In this document: piece by piece, positions 45,503 to 55,960 of the stretch
Position numbering within the stretch: position 1 is the stretch's first letter
Layout of the letters: each line of letters starts with the position of its first letter
Source of the DNA: Oscillospiraceae bacterium
GTDB lineage: Bacteria > Bacillota > Clostridia > Oscillospirales > Ruminococcaceae
Reading direction: 5' to 3'
Assembly: GCA_017848115.1 (NCBI GenBank)
Contig: JAGAKZ010000018.1
Span: 1 to 64,000, forward strand
DNA length: 64,000 bases
The notes under the pieces: generated by a model
The model's database searches: none
Seen by the model: only the letters and a program-made list of their open reading frames with translations
Told to the model about the DNA's origin: nothing
Position numbers and translations under genes: made by a program

Positions 45503-47461
45503 ATGGATAAGTTCAAACTTGTTTCGGATTATGCACCTTCGGGGGATCAGCCACAGGCTATTGAAAAACTTACAGAGGGTGTAAAAAGAGGTGATCATAT
45601 TCAGACACTGCTTGGTGTTACAGGGTCGGGAAAGACATTTACTATGGCAAATGTTATCGCAAACGTAAACAAACCTACACTTGTGCTTGCTCATAATAAA
45701 ATACTCGCTGCTCAGCTTTGTTCGGAATTTAAAGAATTTTTTCCCGAAAATGCAGTAGAATATTTCGTATCGTATTACGACTACTACCAGCCTGAAGCAT
45801 ATATACCTGGAACCGATACTTTTATAGAAAAAGATTCTTCTGTAAATATGGAAATAGATAAACTGCGTCATTCGGCTACAACAGCACTTTCGGAAAGACG
45901 TGACGTTATCATCGTTTCAAGTGTTTCATGCATATATACGCTCGGTGACCCCGAAGAATACAGAGCAATGACTGTTTCGGTGCGTACAGGTATGGAAAAA
46001 TCCCGTGATACGCTACTTGAAGAACTTGTTTCCATACAGTATGAAAGAAATGATATAGATTTTCAGAGAAACAGATTTCGTGTGAGGGGCGATGTGGTTG
46101 AGATCTTTCCTTCAGATTCAACAGAAACAGCTGTACGTGTTGAATTTTTCGGTGATGAGATAGACCGTATATGTGAAATAAACTACCTTACAGGTGAAAT
46201 AACGGCTACCCTTTCACACGCCGCATTTTTCCCTGCTTCACACCACGTCGTTTCACCTGCAAAACTACAGGACGCTCTTAAAGAAATAGACAGCGAACTT
46301 GCAGAAAGAATAAATTATTTTACCGAAAACAACAAACTTATCGAAGCACAGCGAATAGCAGAAAGAACTCATCACGATATGGAGATGCTCTGCGAGGTCG
46401 GTTTCTGCAGTGGGATAGAAAACTATTCGAGAGTGCTGTCGGGCAGAGAAAAAGGAAGTATGCCCTTTACACTGCTTGACTACTTCCCCGATGATTTTCT
46501 GCTGATAGTTGACGAAAGCCATGTAACACTGCCACAGGTTCGTGGAATGTATGCAGGTGACAGAGCAAGAAAATCATCTCTTGTCGAATACGGTTTCAGA
46601 CTTCCGAGTGCTTTTGACAACAGACCGTTAAACTTCGAGGAGTTTACAAGTCATATAAATCAGGCGATATATGTAAGTGCCACACCCGGAGAAATCGAAA
46701 AGGAAAATTCATCACAGATAGTAGAACAGGTAATAAGACCTACAGGACTTGTAGACCCTGAAATAATAGTAAAACCCATAACAGGTCAGATAGACGATAT
46801 AATATCAGAAATCAATATAAGAACAGAAAAATCAGAACGTGTACTCATAACAACACTTACAAAGAAAATGGCAGAAGACCTCACATCATACCTTGAAAAT
46901 GCAGGAATAAAAGTACGTTATCTGCATCATGATATAGATACAATAGAACGTATGGAGATCATAAGAGATCTCAGAAGCGGTGTCTTTGACGTTCTTGTAG
47001 GAATAAACCTCCTCAGAGAAGGTCTTGACATTCCTGAAGTGTCGCTCGTTGCCATACTTGACGCTGACAAGGAAGGCTTTCTCAGAAGTGAAACTTCGCT
47101 TATCCAGACAATAGGCAGAGCCGCAAGAAATGCCGAAGGTAAAGTGATCATGTATGCCGACTCGGTAACAAGATCCATGGAAAATGCCATAACAGAAACC
47201 GAAAGAAGAAGACAGATACAGATGGCATACAACAAAGAACACAATATCACACCTAAAACCATCATAAAAGATATACGTGACGTTATAGAAATATCATCAA
47301 AACAGAAACTCTCAGACAGCGATGATATGAAGCTTACCAAAGCCGAAATTACAGAAAAGATAAAAAAACTTACTATCGAAATGAAAGAAGCCGCAAAACT
47401 GCTTGAATTTGAACACGCCGCATTTTTACGTGATAAAATCAAAGAACTTGAGGAGAATTAA
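45503..47461 (+). CDS. uvrB: Excinuclease ABC subunit B
   Basis: Nucleotide-excision repair helicase-like protein of 652 residues. Walker [15 protein letters not shown], the beta-hairpin region ([23 protein letters not shown]), [33 protein letters not shown] and the C-terminal UVR motif ([18 protein letters not shown]) are all visible. It loads onto damaged DNA with UvrA. A GAAAGGAG site is upstream. uvrA follows in the same direction, but an IS607 element now lies between the two. Confidence 0.97.
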   Translation: MDKFKLVSDYAPSGDQPQAIEKLTEGVKRGDHIQTLLGVTGSGKTFTMANVIANVNKPTLVLAHNKILAAQLCSEFKEFFPENAVEYFVSYYDYYQPEAYIPGTDTFIEKDSSVNMEIDKLRHSATTALSERRDVIIVSSVSCIYTLGDPEEYRAMTVSVRTGMEKSRDTLLEELVSIQYERNDIDFQRNRFRVRGDVVEIFPSDSTETAVRVEFFGDEIDRICEINYLTGEITATLSHAAFFPASHHVVSPAKLQDALKEIDSELAERINYFTENNKLIEAQRIAERTHHDMEMLCEVGFCSGIENYSRVLSGREKGSMPFTLLDYFPDDFLLIVDESHVTLPQVRGMYAGDRARKSSLVEYGFRLPSAFDNRPLNFEEFTSHINQAIYVSATPGEIEKENSSQIVEQVIRPTGLVDPEIIVKPITGQIDDIISEINIRTEKSERVLITTLTKKMAEDLTSYLENAGIKVRYLHHDIDTIERMEIIRDLRSGVFDVLVGINLLREGLDIPEVSLVAILDADKEGFLRSETSLIQTIGRAARNAEGKVIMYADSVTRSMENAITETERRRQIQMAYNKEHNITPKTIIKDIRDVIEISSKQKLSDSDDMKLTKAEITEKIKKLTIEMKEAAKLLEFEHAAFLRDKIKELEEN

Positions 47462-47478
47462 AATAATTCTTCGATACA

Positions 47479-47507
47479 TAGACAAACACAGACAAATATG
47501 ATATAAT
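47479..47507 (+). promoter_or_regulatory. Promoter of the IS607 transposase gene
   Basis: TAGACA (47479-47484), 17-base spacer, TATAAT (47502-47507), 29 bases before the tnpA start. Confidence 0.7.
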
Positions 47508-47536
47508 ATACTTATAATAATTCTAAGGAGAAAATT

Positions 47537-48169
47537 ATGAGTAATTATAAACCACGAGAATTTGCAGAAATGATAGGTGTATCAGTGAAAACCTTACAAC
47601 GTTGGGACAAAGAAGGCAAACTTAAAGCATATCGTACTCCAACAGACAGACGCTATTATACACACAGACAATATGTTGATTATATGGGCGATGGAAATAC
47701 TAAACACGGCAAAACAGTTATTTACACAAGAGTATCTACTGCTAATCAGAAAGATGATTTGCAGAATCAAGTTGCATTTTTGAAACAATATGCAAACGCA
47801 AAAGGAATTATAGTTGATGAAATTTTTGAAGATATAGGTAGCGGATTAAATTACAATCGTAAGAAGTGGAATAAACTTATTGAAGATTGTATGCTTGGAT
47901 TAGTTAAAACTGTCATAGTCGCCCATAAAGACCGATTTATACGTTTTGGATATGAATGGTTTGAGAGGTTTCTTAAATCTAATGGTGTTGAAATTATTGT
48001 AGTGAACAATGAGAGAGCATCGCCGGAGCAAGAATTAGTTAATGACCTGATATCCATTATACACGTTTTTAGCTGTCGAATATATGGTTTGAGAAAGTAT
48101 AAAAAGCAAATCAAAGGAGATGAAGATATTGTTAAAGAGTTACAAGACCGAAATAAATCCAACAGCTGA
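47537..48169 (+). CDS. tnpA: IS607-family serine recombinase transposase
   Basis: Protein of 210 residues. The N-terminus has a MerR-like helix-turn-helix (YKPREFAEMIGVSVKTLQRWDKEGKLKAYRTPTDRRYY), followed by a serine resolvase catalytic domain with Ser67 in YTRVSTANQ and the motif GLVKTVIVAHKDRFIRFGYEW. The small size and the order of domains are typical of IS607 TnpA. AAGGAG stands ahead of the ATG. Its end overlaps tnpB. Confidence 0.93.
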   Translation: MSNYKPREFAEMIGVSVKTLQRWDKEGKLKAYRTPTDRRYYTHRQYVDYMGDGNTKHGKTVIYTRVSTANQKDDLQNQVAFLKQYANAKGIIVDEIFEDIGSGLNYNRKKWNKLIEDCMLGLVKTVIVAHKDRFIRFGYEWFERFLKSNGVEIIVVNNERASPEQELVNDLISIIHVFSCRIYGLRKYKKQIKGDEDIVKELQDRNKSNS

Positions 48170-49304
48170 ACAAAGACGAATAATCAATCGTACTATCGGT
48201 GTTTGTAGATACGTTTACAATTTCTATCTTGCTCACAATAAGGAAATATATGAAATTGAAAAACGTTTTGTATCAGGAATAGATTTTTCAAAGTGGTTAA
48301 ACAATACTTTTCTTCCTGAAAATTCTGAATTTCGATGGATAAAAGAAGTTAGTAGTAAGTCTGTTAAACAAAGCATTATGAACGCTCAAAGAGCATTTAA
48401 TAATTTCTTTAAAGGAAAATCACACTTTCCAAAATTTAAAAAGAAAAGCAAATCAGATGTTAAAATGTATTTTGTAAAAACAGATGCTAAAGTAATTATT
48501 CCTTGTGAAAGACACAGGATAAAAATTCCTACTCTTGGTTGGGTAAGATTAAAAGAAAAAGGGTATATCCCTACAAATTCAACAACTCACATCATTAAAA
48601 GCGGTTCAATTTCCTATAAAGCAGGAAGATATTATGTATCTGTATTAGTTGAAGAAGGTAAACAGATAAAACCTGTTTTAAGTGATTTTGGGATTGGAAT
48701 TGACCTGGGTTTAAAAGATTTTGCAACTTGTTCAAATGGCAAAATCTACAAGAACATAAACAAAACTTCCCGGATAAGAAAGCTTGAAAAGAAACTTAAA
48801 CGGGAACAACGTAGTTTATCGAGGAAATACGAAAACTACAAGAAACTTAATAATAATTTGAAAGGAGTAGCTACTCGGCAAAATATTCATAAACAAAAGC
48901 TGAAAGTACAGAAACTTCATCAAAAACTTCAGAACATACGAACAGATTATATCAATAAGCTGATATCCGAATTGGTAAAAACCAAACCAATGTGGATAAC
49001 TATTGAAGATCTGAATGTAAGTGGAATGATGAAGAATAAACATCTTTCCAAAGCCGTTGCACAGCAAAAATTCTTTGAGTTCAGAACAAAGTTATCATCA
49101 AAGTGCAATGAGTATGGAATAGAATTAAGATTTGCTGACCGTTTCTATCCGTCAAGTAAAACCTGTTATAATTGTGGTTGCGTTAAATCAGATTTAAAAC
49201 TATCAGATAGAACATATCACTGTTGTAAGTGCGGATATACAGAAGATAGAGATTATAATGCAAGTCTTAATCTGAGAGATTGTCAGACTTACAAAACAGC
49301 ATAA
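48129..49304 (+). CDS. tnpB: TnpB RNA-guided endonuclease
   Basis: Protein of 391 residues. The RuvC residues are in place: Asp192 (IGIDLGLKD), Glu293 (ITIEDLNVSG) and Asp375 (EDRDYNAS). The zinc finger is intact (CYNCG, CCKCG). TnpB nucleases are known to cut DNA guided by RNA from the transposon's own end, helping the element persist. The start TTG at 48129 was chosen: it leaves AAAGGAG at good spacing, while the ATG at 48120 touches that site, and MLKSYKTEI is the usual N-terminus of the family. It overlaps tnpA by about 41 bases. Confidence 0.92.
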   Translation: MLKSYKTEINPTAEQRRIINRTIGVCRYVYNFYLAHNKEIYEIEKRFVSGIDFSKWLNNTFLPENSEFRWIKEVSSKSVKQSIMNAQRAFNNFFKGKSHFPKFKKKSKSDVKMYFVKTDAKVIIPCERHRIKIPTLGWVRLKEKGYIPTNSTTHIIKSGSISYKAGRYYVSVLVEEGKQIKPVLSDFGIGIDLGLKDFATCSNGKIYKNINKTSRIRKLEKKLKREQRSLSRKYENYKKLNNNLKGVATRQNIHKQKLKVQKLHQKLQNIRTDYINKLISELVKTKPMWITIEDLNVSGMMKNKHLSKAVAQQKFFEFRTKLSSKCNEYGIELRFADRFYPSSKTCYNCGCVKSDLKLSDRTYHCCKCGYTEDRDYNASLNLRDCQTYKTA

Positions 49305-49425
49305 TCAAGGCTGATGTAAGTATGTACCGTAGGCTATACGGGAATTTACGCCTGTGGACTATACAAGAACTTGTGAGTAGTGTTAGAAATAACACAAAAA
49401 CATATAGGTTGAAACAGGAATTTTC
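49250..49425 (+). ncRNA. Probable omega RNA (TnpB guide RNA) scaffold
   Basis: The 3' end of tnpB and the about 120 ORF-free bases after it contain the phrase ACGCCTGTGGAC, common in the right ends of tnpB elements, and several short inverted repeats (AGTGTTA/TAACAC type). Established knowledge: TnpB guide RNAs span the tnpB 3' end and the transposon right end. The guide portion would start near 49425-49470. Exact ends cannot be read from sequence. Confidence 0.6.
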
Positions 49426-49470
49426 TCAATATGGATATATTTGTCCATGTTTTGAGTAGCAGAATCTAAA

Positions 49471-52302
49471 GTGAACAATAATAAAATAATAATCAAGGGT
49501 GCAAGAGAACACAATCTGAAAAATGTTGATATAGAACTCGAAAGAGATAAACTTATAGTTATGACAGGGCTTTCGGGTTCGGGAAAATCTTCGCTTGCAT
49601 TTGATACGATATTTGCAGACGGTCAGAGAAGATATATGGAAAGTCTGTCGTCATACGCACGTCAGTTTCTCGGTCAGATGAGCAAACCTGATGTTGATTC
49701 CATAGAAGGACTTTCACCGGCTATTTCGATAGACCAGAAAACCACTTCAAAAAATCCACGCTCAACTGTCGGAACTATAACCGAAATATACGACTACTAC
49801 AGACTCCTGTACGCACGTATAGGAATACCGCACTGCCCTGTATGCCATAAAGAAATAAAACAGCAGACAGTAGACCAGATAGTTGACAGACTTATGAAAC
49901 TTGAAACGGGAACAAAGATACAACTCCTCGCTCCTATAGTAAAAGGAAGAAAAGGAACTCACGTAAAAGAACTTGAATCGGCAAGACGTTCAGGCTATGT
50001 GCGTGTACGTGCAGACGGAATGATATATGACCTCTCCGAAGAGATCACACTTGAAAAAAACAAAAAACACACTATAGAGATCATAGTTGACAGACTCGTA
50101 ATAAAAGAGGGACTCGAATCAAGACTTGCAGACAGTATAGAAACTGTAAATTCACTTTCGGAAGGCGTTATCCTTGTAGATGTAATAGGCTCAAAGGAAC
50201 TTACATTTTCACTCAACTACGCCTGCCCCGATCACGATATTTCCATAGATGAACTAAATCCGAGAATGTTTTCTTTCAATAACCCCTTCGGTGCCTGCGA
50301 AACCTGTACGGGACTCGGAATATTTAAAGAAATAAGCCGTGACTCCGTACTTCCAAATAAAAGTTTAAGCATACTCGAAGGCGCTATACACGCTGTCGGC
50401 TGGAATTCACTTACACCAAACTCTGTCGCAATGATGTACTATACCGCAATATCAAAAGAATACGGCATTCCGCTCGATGTACCGATAGAACAGCTTACCG
50501 ATGAACAACTCGATCTCTTTTTGTACGGCACAGGCGACAAACTTCTCACTTTGAAGCGTTCGGGTGAATACGGCGGAGGAACATACAGACACGCTTTTGA
50601 AGGTGTTATAAACAACCTCTACAGACGTTACAACGAATCAAACAGCAGATTTATTTCAAAAGATGATATAGAAGAATATATGACAGAACAGCCATGCCCC
50701 GACTGTCATGGAAAGAGGCTAAAAAAAGAAAGTCTGTCTGTTACAGTAGGCGGTCTTAATATAAGCGAACTTTCAGACAAATCTATCGCAGACACGCTGA
50801 AATTTTTTGAAGAACTTGAACTTTCCGAACGTGAAAAAATGATAGGCGAACGAATAATAAAAGAAATAAAAGACAGACTTACTTTCCTCAAAAACGTAGG
50901 TCTTGACTATCTGACACTTTCACGAATGGCAGGAACACTTTCAGGCGGTGAAAGCCAGCGTATAAGACTTGCCACACAGATAGGTTCTTCACTTGTGGGC
51001 GTTCTGTATATACTCGATGAACCGAGTATAGGACTTCACCAGCGTGACAACGACAAACTCATTGCCACACTAAAACGTCTGCGTGACCTCGGAAACACAC
51101 TTATAGTTGTTGAACACGATGACGACACCATGTATGCGGCAGATACCATAGTGGATATCGGACCCGGAGCAGGTGTAAACGGCGGAGAAATAGTATTTTG
51201 CGGAAGCGTAAAAGATATAGTAAAGTGCAAAAACTCCATAACAGGACAATATCTGAGCGGTAAAAAATTTATCCCTGTACCTGAAAAAAGACGTGAAGGA
51301 AACGGAAAATTTTTAAGCGTAAAAGGTGCGTCACAAAACAATCTTAAAAATGTTGACGTAGATATACCTCTCGGAAAATTTGTATGCGTAACAGGTGTAT
51401 CGGGTTCGGGAAAATCATCACTTGTAAATGAAATAATATACAAGCACCTCGCTTCACAGCTTAACCGTGCAAAAGTATCAAGCGGAAAATTCAGAGAAAT
51501 AACAGGCCTTGAACATCTCGACAAGGTTATAAATATAGACCAGTCCCCTATCGGACGCACACCACGTTCAAACCCTGCCACATATACAGGTGTTTTTACA
51601 GATATACGTGAACTTTTCGCACAGACAAACTACTCAAAGCTCAAAGGCTACACTTCGGGAAGATTTTCATTTAATATAAAAGGCGGAAGATGCGAAGCGT
51701 GCGAAGGTGACGGAATAGTAAAGATAGAAATGCACTTTCTCCCCGACATATATGTTCCGTGTGACGTATGCAAGGGAAAAAGATACAACCGTGAAACACT
51801 TGAAGTAAAGTACAAGGAAAAATCAATATACGATATTCTTGAAATGACGGTAGATGAGGGCGTTGAGTTTTTTGAAAACATGCCGAAAATACTCCGAAAA
51901 TTAAAAACCCTTCAGGACGTAGGTCTCGGATATATAAAAATAGGTCAGAGCGCCACAACACTTTCGGGAGGCGAAGCACAGCGTGTAAAACTCGCAACCG
52001 AACTTTCAAAACGCTCTACAGGCAAGACTATCTATATACTTGACGAACCGACTACAGGTCTTCACAATGCGGATATACACAAACTTACCGACGTACTTCA
52101 GAAACTCGTTGACAACGGAAACACCGTTCTGGTCATCGAACATAACTTAGGTCTTATCAAGGTTGCCGACCATATCATAGATATAGGTCCCGAAGGCGGA
52201 GATAACGGCGGTAAGATAATCTTTACAGGTACACCCGAAGAAATAATAAAATGCAAGGACTCCTATACAGGCGAGTACCTTAAAAAATATCTGGAGAGAT
52301 AA
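49471..52302 (+). CDS. uvrA: Excinuclease ABC subunit A
   Basis: DNA damage-recognition ATPase of 943 residues with two ABC modules: Walker [15 protein letters not shown] and [13 protein letters not shown], signatures [12 protein letters not shown] and [12 protein letters not shown], and zinc modules (CPVCHK, CEACEG, CDVCKG). It starts at GTG 49471; an in-frame stop at 49453 excludes a longer protein. No convincing ribosome-binding site precedes this GTG, probably because the IS607 insertion separated it from the GAGGAG near the uvrB stop. Expression may therefore be weak. Confidence 0.96.
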   Translation: MNNNKIIIKGAREHNLKNVDIELERDKLIVMTGLSGSGKSSLAFDTIFADGQRRYMESLSSYARQFLGQMSKPDVDSIEGLSPAISIDQKTTSKNPRSTVGTITEIYDYYRLLYARIGIPHCPVCHKEIKQQTVDQIVDRLMKLETGTKIQLLAPIVKGRKGTHVKELESARRSGYVRVRADGMIYDLSEEITLEKNKKHTIEIIVDRLVIKEGLESRLADSIETVNSLSEGVILVDVIGSKELTFSLNYACPDHDISIDELNPRMFSFNNPFGACETCTGLGIFKEISRDSVLPNKSLSILEGAIHAVGWNSLTPNSVAMMYYTAISKEYGIPLDVPIEQLTDEQLDLFLYGTGDKLLTLKRSGEYGGGTYRHAFEGVINNLYRRYNESNSRFISKDDIEEYMTEQPCPDCHGKRLKKESLSVTVGGLNISELSDKSIADTLKFFEELELSEREKMIGERIIKEIKDRLTFLKNVGLDYLTLSRMAGTLSGGESQRIRLATQIGSSLVGVLYILDEPSIGLHQRDNDKLIATLKRLRDLGNTLIVVEHDDDTMYAADTIVDIGPGAGVNGGEIVFCGSVKDIVKCKNSITGQYLSGKKFIPVPEKRREGNGKFLSVKGASQNNLKNVDVDIPLGKFVCVTGVSGSGKSSLVNEIIYKHLASQLNRAKVSSGKFREITGLEHLDKVINIDQSPIGRTPRSNPATYTGVFTDIRELFAQTNYSKLKGYTSGRFSFNIKGGRCEACEGDGIVKIEMHFLPDIYVPCDVCKGKRYNRETLEVKYKEKSIYDILEMTVDEGVEFFENMPKILRKLKTLQDVGLGYIKIGQSATTLSGGEAQRVKLATELSKRSTGKTIYILDEPTTGLHNADIHKLTDVLQKLVDNGNTVLVIEHNLGLIKVADHIIDIGPEGGDNGGKIIFTGTPEEIIKCKDSYTGEYLKKYLER

Positions 52303-52428
52303 TCAAAATTTTAAAAAAAACAAAAAGGAAACTACACATACGAAACTCTTATAAACAACGAAACAATACTGAGCCACATTATCAGAACAGGGATGATTTT
52401 TGAATATTTAATATAATAAACGAACAAA

Positions 52429-52462
52429 AAAATGCAGCCTTTTTTTAAAGCTGCATTTTTTG
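52429..52462. terminator. Bidirectional terminator between uvrA and 52468
   Basis: Stem AATGCAGC / GCTGCATT with A runs before and T runs after. Confidence 0.88.
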
Positions 52463-52467
52463 TTATA

Positions 52468-53247
52468 TCAGAAACCAAATAATAATTCAAGGAACAAAGC
52501 CTCGTCATATACTACCCAGTCGCCATTGAGTTTTATAACTTTCATCTTTGTTATATCGGTTTCTTTATCATCTTTACCCTTTACAGTAGCCTGTACTTCA
52601 AGTTCATAGCCTTTTTTTACTTTGCATTTTTTATCAAGGCTTTCTTTTAAACTCTTCTGAAGCTTTTCGAGTTCTTTGTCACTCATTTCTTCTTTATCAA
52701 CTATCTCATGCTTGATCTTTATGTTCTTGCCGTATTCTTCAACAAGATCGTCATGATTTTCTTCAGCAAGAGCGTCAAATGCATCGTCTATATCTTTTAC
52801 ATCCTCATCTTCATCATAGGCGCCTGCTTCTTCAAACATTTCGTCAAGTGCATCTACTATGTCATCGCCGTATGCTTTTTCAAGCTTCTTGCCGCTGCCT
52901 TTTTCCATTGACTCGAAGTAGTTTTTAACAGGTTCCTTGTATGAACCGCCTCCGCCAAATATCGCACCTACGAGCAGACAAAAAGCGAGAACTGCAACTG
53001 CCATTCCTGCCATTCCTATAGTTTTATTTCGGTTTGAAATTTCCTCTTTTGTAGGAATATCTTCACTGCCGTTTCCAACTACGCTCTGTGGTTGCACCGG
53101 CTGAGCAGGTGTCGGTTCTGCCACAGTTTCAGCAGCCCTTCTCTGCAAATCTTCAGCAGGATTTACATCCTCGATTTTGATTTCCTTTTTCACGTCATCT
53201 GATGCGTTTTCATTCTTTGTTAAATTGATCTTATTATTCTCTTCCAA
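52468..53247 (-). CDS. Single-pass membrane protein of unknown function
   Basis: Protein of 259 residues: a charged cytoplasmic N-terminus with a Pro/Gln-rich part, one transmembrane segment (GMAGMAVAVLAFCLLVGAI), and an exported acidic domain (KNYFESMEKGSGKKLEKAY; INGDWVVYDE-like end) resembling NTF2-like DUF4878-type proteins. Start TTG at 53247, preferred because GGGAGGG lies 9 bases upstream. Function unknown. Confidence 0.62.
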   Translation of the reverse strand: MEENNKINLTKNENASDDVKKEIKIEDVNPAEDLQRRAAETVAEPTPAQPVQPQSVVGNGSEDIPTKEEISNRNKTIGMAGMAVAVLAFCLLVGAIFGGGGSYKEPVKNYFESMEKGSGKKLEKAYGDDIVDALDEMFEEAGAYDEDEDVKDIDDAFDALAEENHDDLVEEYGKNIKIKHEIVDKEEMSDKELEKLQKSLKESLDKKCKVKKGYELEVQATVKGKDDKETDITKMKVIKLNGDWVVYDEALFLELLFGF

Positions 53248-53322
53248 AGAAATTTCCCTCCCAAAAAAAATTATTGAGTTAATTATACCACAATTTCCGA
53301 CTTTATTCAATACTCAAATAAA

Positions 53323-53370
53323 AATAAAATCTCCGTTTACCATATTTTTTTGGCAAACGGAGATTTTATT
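53323..53370 (-). terminator. Terminator after the small protein at 53377
   Basis: Stem AAAATCTCCGTTT / AAACGGAGATTTT followed on the minus strand by ATTTTTATTT. Confidence 0.8.
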
Positions 53371-53376
53371 TGATGA

Positions 53377-53547
53377 TTACATCATATCTGAAATACCATT
53401 GAGCACATCCACTACGGATTTTAACGCCTTTCCGGTATTTTTTTTCAAAACATTTCTCTTTCTCTTGCTTGAATTTGAGATAGCATAGCACACAGTTCCT
53501 ACAGCGGCTCCTGCTGCTACACCTTTTACAATTGACATTACACGCAT
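53377..53547 (-). CDS. Small YtxH-like hypothetical protein
   Basis: Protein of 56 residues starting MRVMSIVKGVAAGAAVGTVCY, with a Gly/Ala-rich hydrophobic helix, a basic stretch (SSKRKRNVLKKNTGKALK) and an amphipathic end. The ATG at 53547 was picked because GAAAGGA has 9-base spacing to it. It has its own terminator. Function unknown; the build resembles small membrane-associated YtxH-type proteins. Confidence 0.6.
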   Translation of the reverse strand: MRVMSIVKGVAAGAAVGTVCYAISNSSKRKRNVLKKNTGKALKSVVDVLNGISDMM

Positions 53548-53658
53548 ATTTTTCATTCCTTTCAGTAAATGATACATAAATATTATTTACTGAAAACTTT
53601 TTTATAAACCATGTTTTTATATCTTATTTTTAAAAAAATTTTTTTCATGAAAACTTTA

Positions 53659-55632
53659 TCATGTTCCGTATATATCCCTTATCGGGATCTTTCCGCTCAT
53701 TGTACTCTTGTATACAGCTTTATCCGCATACATACGTTCATCTGCAACTTCTATCATCTGCTCTATATCGTCTTCATCTTCTGCGTCGGAGCAACAGATA
53801 CCATAACTTGCAGTTACATCATACGATGACTTTGATTTTTCGTTGTATGAATTAAGTTTCTGAACTATCTTCTCTACTCTTTTCTTTACATAATCCTCAC
53901 CATAACTGCATTCTCCTATGATAAGAAATTCGTCACCGCCTGTACGTACACATATGTCATCGTTTCCGCATACGGAATAAACGCATATGGCAAGTGCCTT
54001 TATAGCTTTGTCACCCTCGTTATGACCGAAAGTATCATTTATGTATTTGAGATTGTTCATATCAATAGCTACAACAAAAACATCGCTTTCTTTTTTCTTT
54101 GATTTTCTCAGAACTTCCCTGAAGTTTGCTTTCATTCCTGCACGGTTGAAAAGACCTGTCATCGGGTCACGTATTGATTTTAAGAAAAGCTGATTTCTTA
54201 CTCTTATCATTTCAAGAGCATTATTTACGTACCTTGACCAGTTTCTGTAGACAGAACTTATAGTTGCGTTTTTCATCGGAAATCTTGTAACGGCATACCC
54301 CATTCTTCTGCCGTTAAAATGAACAGGCACAAAATGAAATACAGCCGGCTTTTCCCTCTCGCCCTCAAAAAGTCTTGGGTGCATGACACTTGTATCAAAA
54401 TATGAGTTTGTATACGCATTATAGGCACTCGGACCTTCCTGAATTATTTCCTCGGTGCATCGGTACACACATACTTTCATCTGCTCAGGGTACCCTATCT
54501 CGCCCATATTTTCAGACTCACTGTCCGCATCAAACTCTTCCCATCCCGGACACATACAGAGAAAATACTCATAACAGTCATCTATAAGATATACATTTGC
54601 CATTATATTATACATACAGTCGTCCATTGTCTTTGACGCTGTAAGGAACTCTGCCATATAACCGTTTGTGAAACGATACATATCAGTACCCGGCTGATTA
54701 TACGGAAGAATATACCCATAGTCTTCTCTTTCACGCAACGCTATATTATTTGAAGAACAACCACAGGTCATACCGCATTTTAAACAGCCCGTAGAAGAAA
54801 CTTTACTGTTTATAGGGCGGTTTTCAATACGTTTAGCAAGATTTATAACTGCTTTTTCGCCTGCTTCAAAAATAGGCGGAACATAAGAAGTAAGTGACGG
54901 TATATTTGCCTTGGCTTCCAGAACGCAGTCATAGCCTGTAACTATAAAATCTTCGGGTATCTTCATACCATACCTGATAGCATCATTTACAAGTCCAAGC
55001 GCAATATAATCACTTGCCGCTATAAAAGCATCAGGTTTTTCAAGTTCACCGTCTGCAAGCTGTCTTGCAACACGCTCACCGAAAGTATACCAGAACTCAC
55101 CGTAAATAATATTTTTGTCAGGAACTTCAAGTCCATGTGCCGCCATCGAATTTCTGAAACCACGTTCACGCACCTGACTTGTATACGTTCCTTCGGCACC
55201 TGCAAGCAGGTAAATATTTTTGCAGTTATGGACCTCTATAACATGATCGGTTATTTTCTCAAATTCTTTTTCATCATTAGTAGAAACCATTTCATAATTT
55301 CCAAATGATTCGTCTATAGATACAACAGGACATTTGCATTTTTCATCAACCATATTCAGAAGCCTGTCGTAAAGCATATTGTCATATGTATATTTAAACC
55401 CTATAGTAAGAACTATCAACCCGTCAAGCAGATCAAAATTTATCACGTTGAATATATTTGTTTCGCCGAGAAGATATTCTTTATCAGGGTGATTTGCTTT
55501 TACAAATGTTGTGAATACTACTATATCATAATCCAGCTCATCGGCTTTTGCGAAAATGCCTTTCATAACAGTCGTCTGATAAATATTCTCCGGATCTGTA
55601 GTAATTACCCCAATTAATTTTCTTTTCTTCAT
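53659..55632 (-). CDS. Sugar-binding-type sensor with diguanylate cyclase domain (second)
   Basis: Protein of 657 residues with the same plan as that at 20042: LacI-type periplasmic-binding fold at the N-terminus without helix-turn-helix or signal peptide (LIGVITTDPENIYQTTVMKG, FIAASDYIALGLVNDAIRYG, VTGYDCVLEAK), a middle region with a Cys cluster (CLKCGMTCGC), and a GGDEF domain (RDPMTGLFNRAGM, RTGGDEF at about 564-568). The RxxD inhibitory site is not kept (GNDD). Start ATG 55632; a TTG 6 bases upstream is also possible. Likely cyclic-di-GMP synthesis in response to a cytoplasmic ligand. Confidence 0.84.
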   Translation of the reverse strand: MKKRKLIGVITTDPENIYQTTVMKGIFAKADELDYDIVVFTTFVKANHPDKEYLLGETNIFNVINFDLLDGLIVLTIGFKYTYDNMLYDRLLNMVDEKCKCPVVSIDESFGNYEMVSTNDEKEFEKITDHVIEVHNCKNIYLLAGAEGTYTSQVRERGFRNSMAAHGLEVPDKNIIYGEFWYTFGERVARQLADGELEKPDAFIAASDYIALGLVNDAIRYGMKIPEDFIVTGYDCVLEAKANIPSLTSYVPPIFEAGEKAVINLAKRIENRPINSKVSSTGCLKCGMTCGCSSNNIALREREDYGYILPYNQPGTDMYRFTNGYMAEFLTASKTMDDCMYNIMANVYLIDDCYEYFLCMCPGWEEFDADSESENMGEIGYPEQMKVCVYRCTEEIIQEGPSAYNAYTNSYFDTSVMHPRLFEGEREKPAVFHFVPVHFNGRRMGYAVTRFPMKNATISSVYRNWSRYVNNALEMIRVRNQLFLKSIRDPMTGLFNRAGMKANFREVLRKSKKKESDVFVVAIDMNNLKYINDTFGHNEGDKAIKALAICVYSVCGNDDICVRTGGDEFLIIGECSYGEDYVKKRVEKIVQKLNSYNEKSKSSYDVTASYGICCSDAEDEDDIEQMIEVADERMYADKAVYKSTMSGKIPIRDIYGT

Positions 55633-55745
55633 TTCCAACTTTCACCACATTTCATAATAAAAAATATGAGACACTATATTTATTACTATTATACCAAAAA
55701 AATATATAAAATTCAATACATTTTCGATATTTTTGATGGTTGCAG

Positions 55746-55896
55746 ACCTCTCCGCCTCACTACGCTCGGCACCTCTCCTTAAAAGGAGAGGCTTTACTGC
55801 ATCGGGATTTTAGTTTGAGTTTATCTGCAAGTTAAATAAAGAAGGAACTATGGCTCTCCTTTTAAGGAGAGCTGTCAGCGTAGCTGACTGAGAGGT
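55746..55896. repeat. MITE-like palindromic element
   Basis: About 151 bases with imperfect terminal inverted repeats of about 48 bases: ACCTCTCCGCCTCACTACGC at the left and the complement of ACCTCTCAGTCAGCTACGCT at the right, each joined to a CTCTCCTTAAAAGGAGAG palindrome. No coding capacity. One half recurs at 32441-32506. It lies between the GGDEF gene and tRNA-Pro. Confidence 0.8.
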
Positions 55897-55920
55897 TAAA
55901 AAGAAAATTTTTCAAACCTA

Positions 55921-55949
55921 TTGACATTTGTAAAACTATGTGATATAAT
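55921..55949 (+). promoter_or_regulatory. Consensus promoter of tRNA-Pro
   Basis: Perfect TTGACA (55921-55926) and TATAAT (55944-55949) separated by 17 bases. Confidence 0.9.
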
Positions 55950-55960
55950 TTTATAGGTAT

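Larger units (their letters stand above)
47462..49470 (+). mobile_element. IS607-family insertion sequence between uvrB and uvrA
   Basis: About 2.0 kb containing a serine-recombinase tnpA and a tnpB, the complete gene set of an IS607 element. IS607 elements create no target duplication. The left end has two AGACAAA copies 10 bases apart (47480-47497), possible recombinase sites. If 47464-47470 joining points are ignored and uvrB's end (GAGGAGAATTAAA) is joined to GTGAACAATAAT, a perfect ribosome site with 7-base spacing for uvrA results. This supports the ends proposed, within a few bases. Confidence 0.8.

Noticed and set aside
48120..48128. ATG start for tnpB at 48120
   Set aside because: The ribosome site AAAGGAG ends directly at this ATG. 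The TTG at 48129 has proper spacing and gives the usual family N-terminus.
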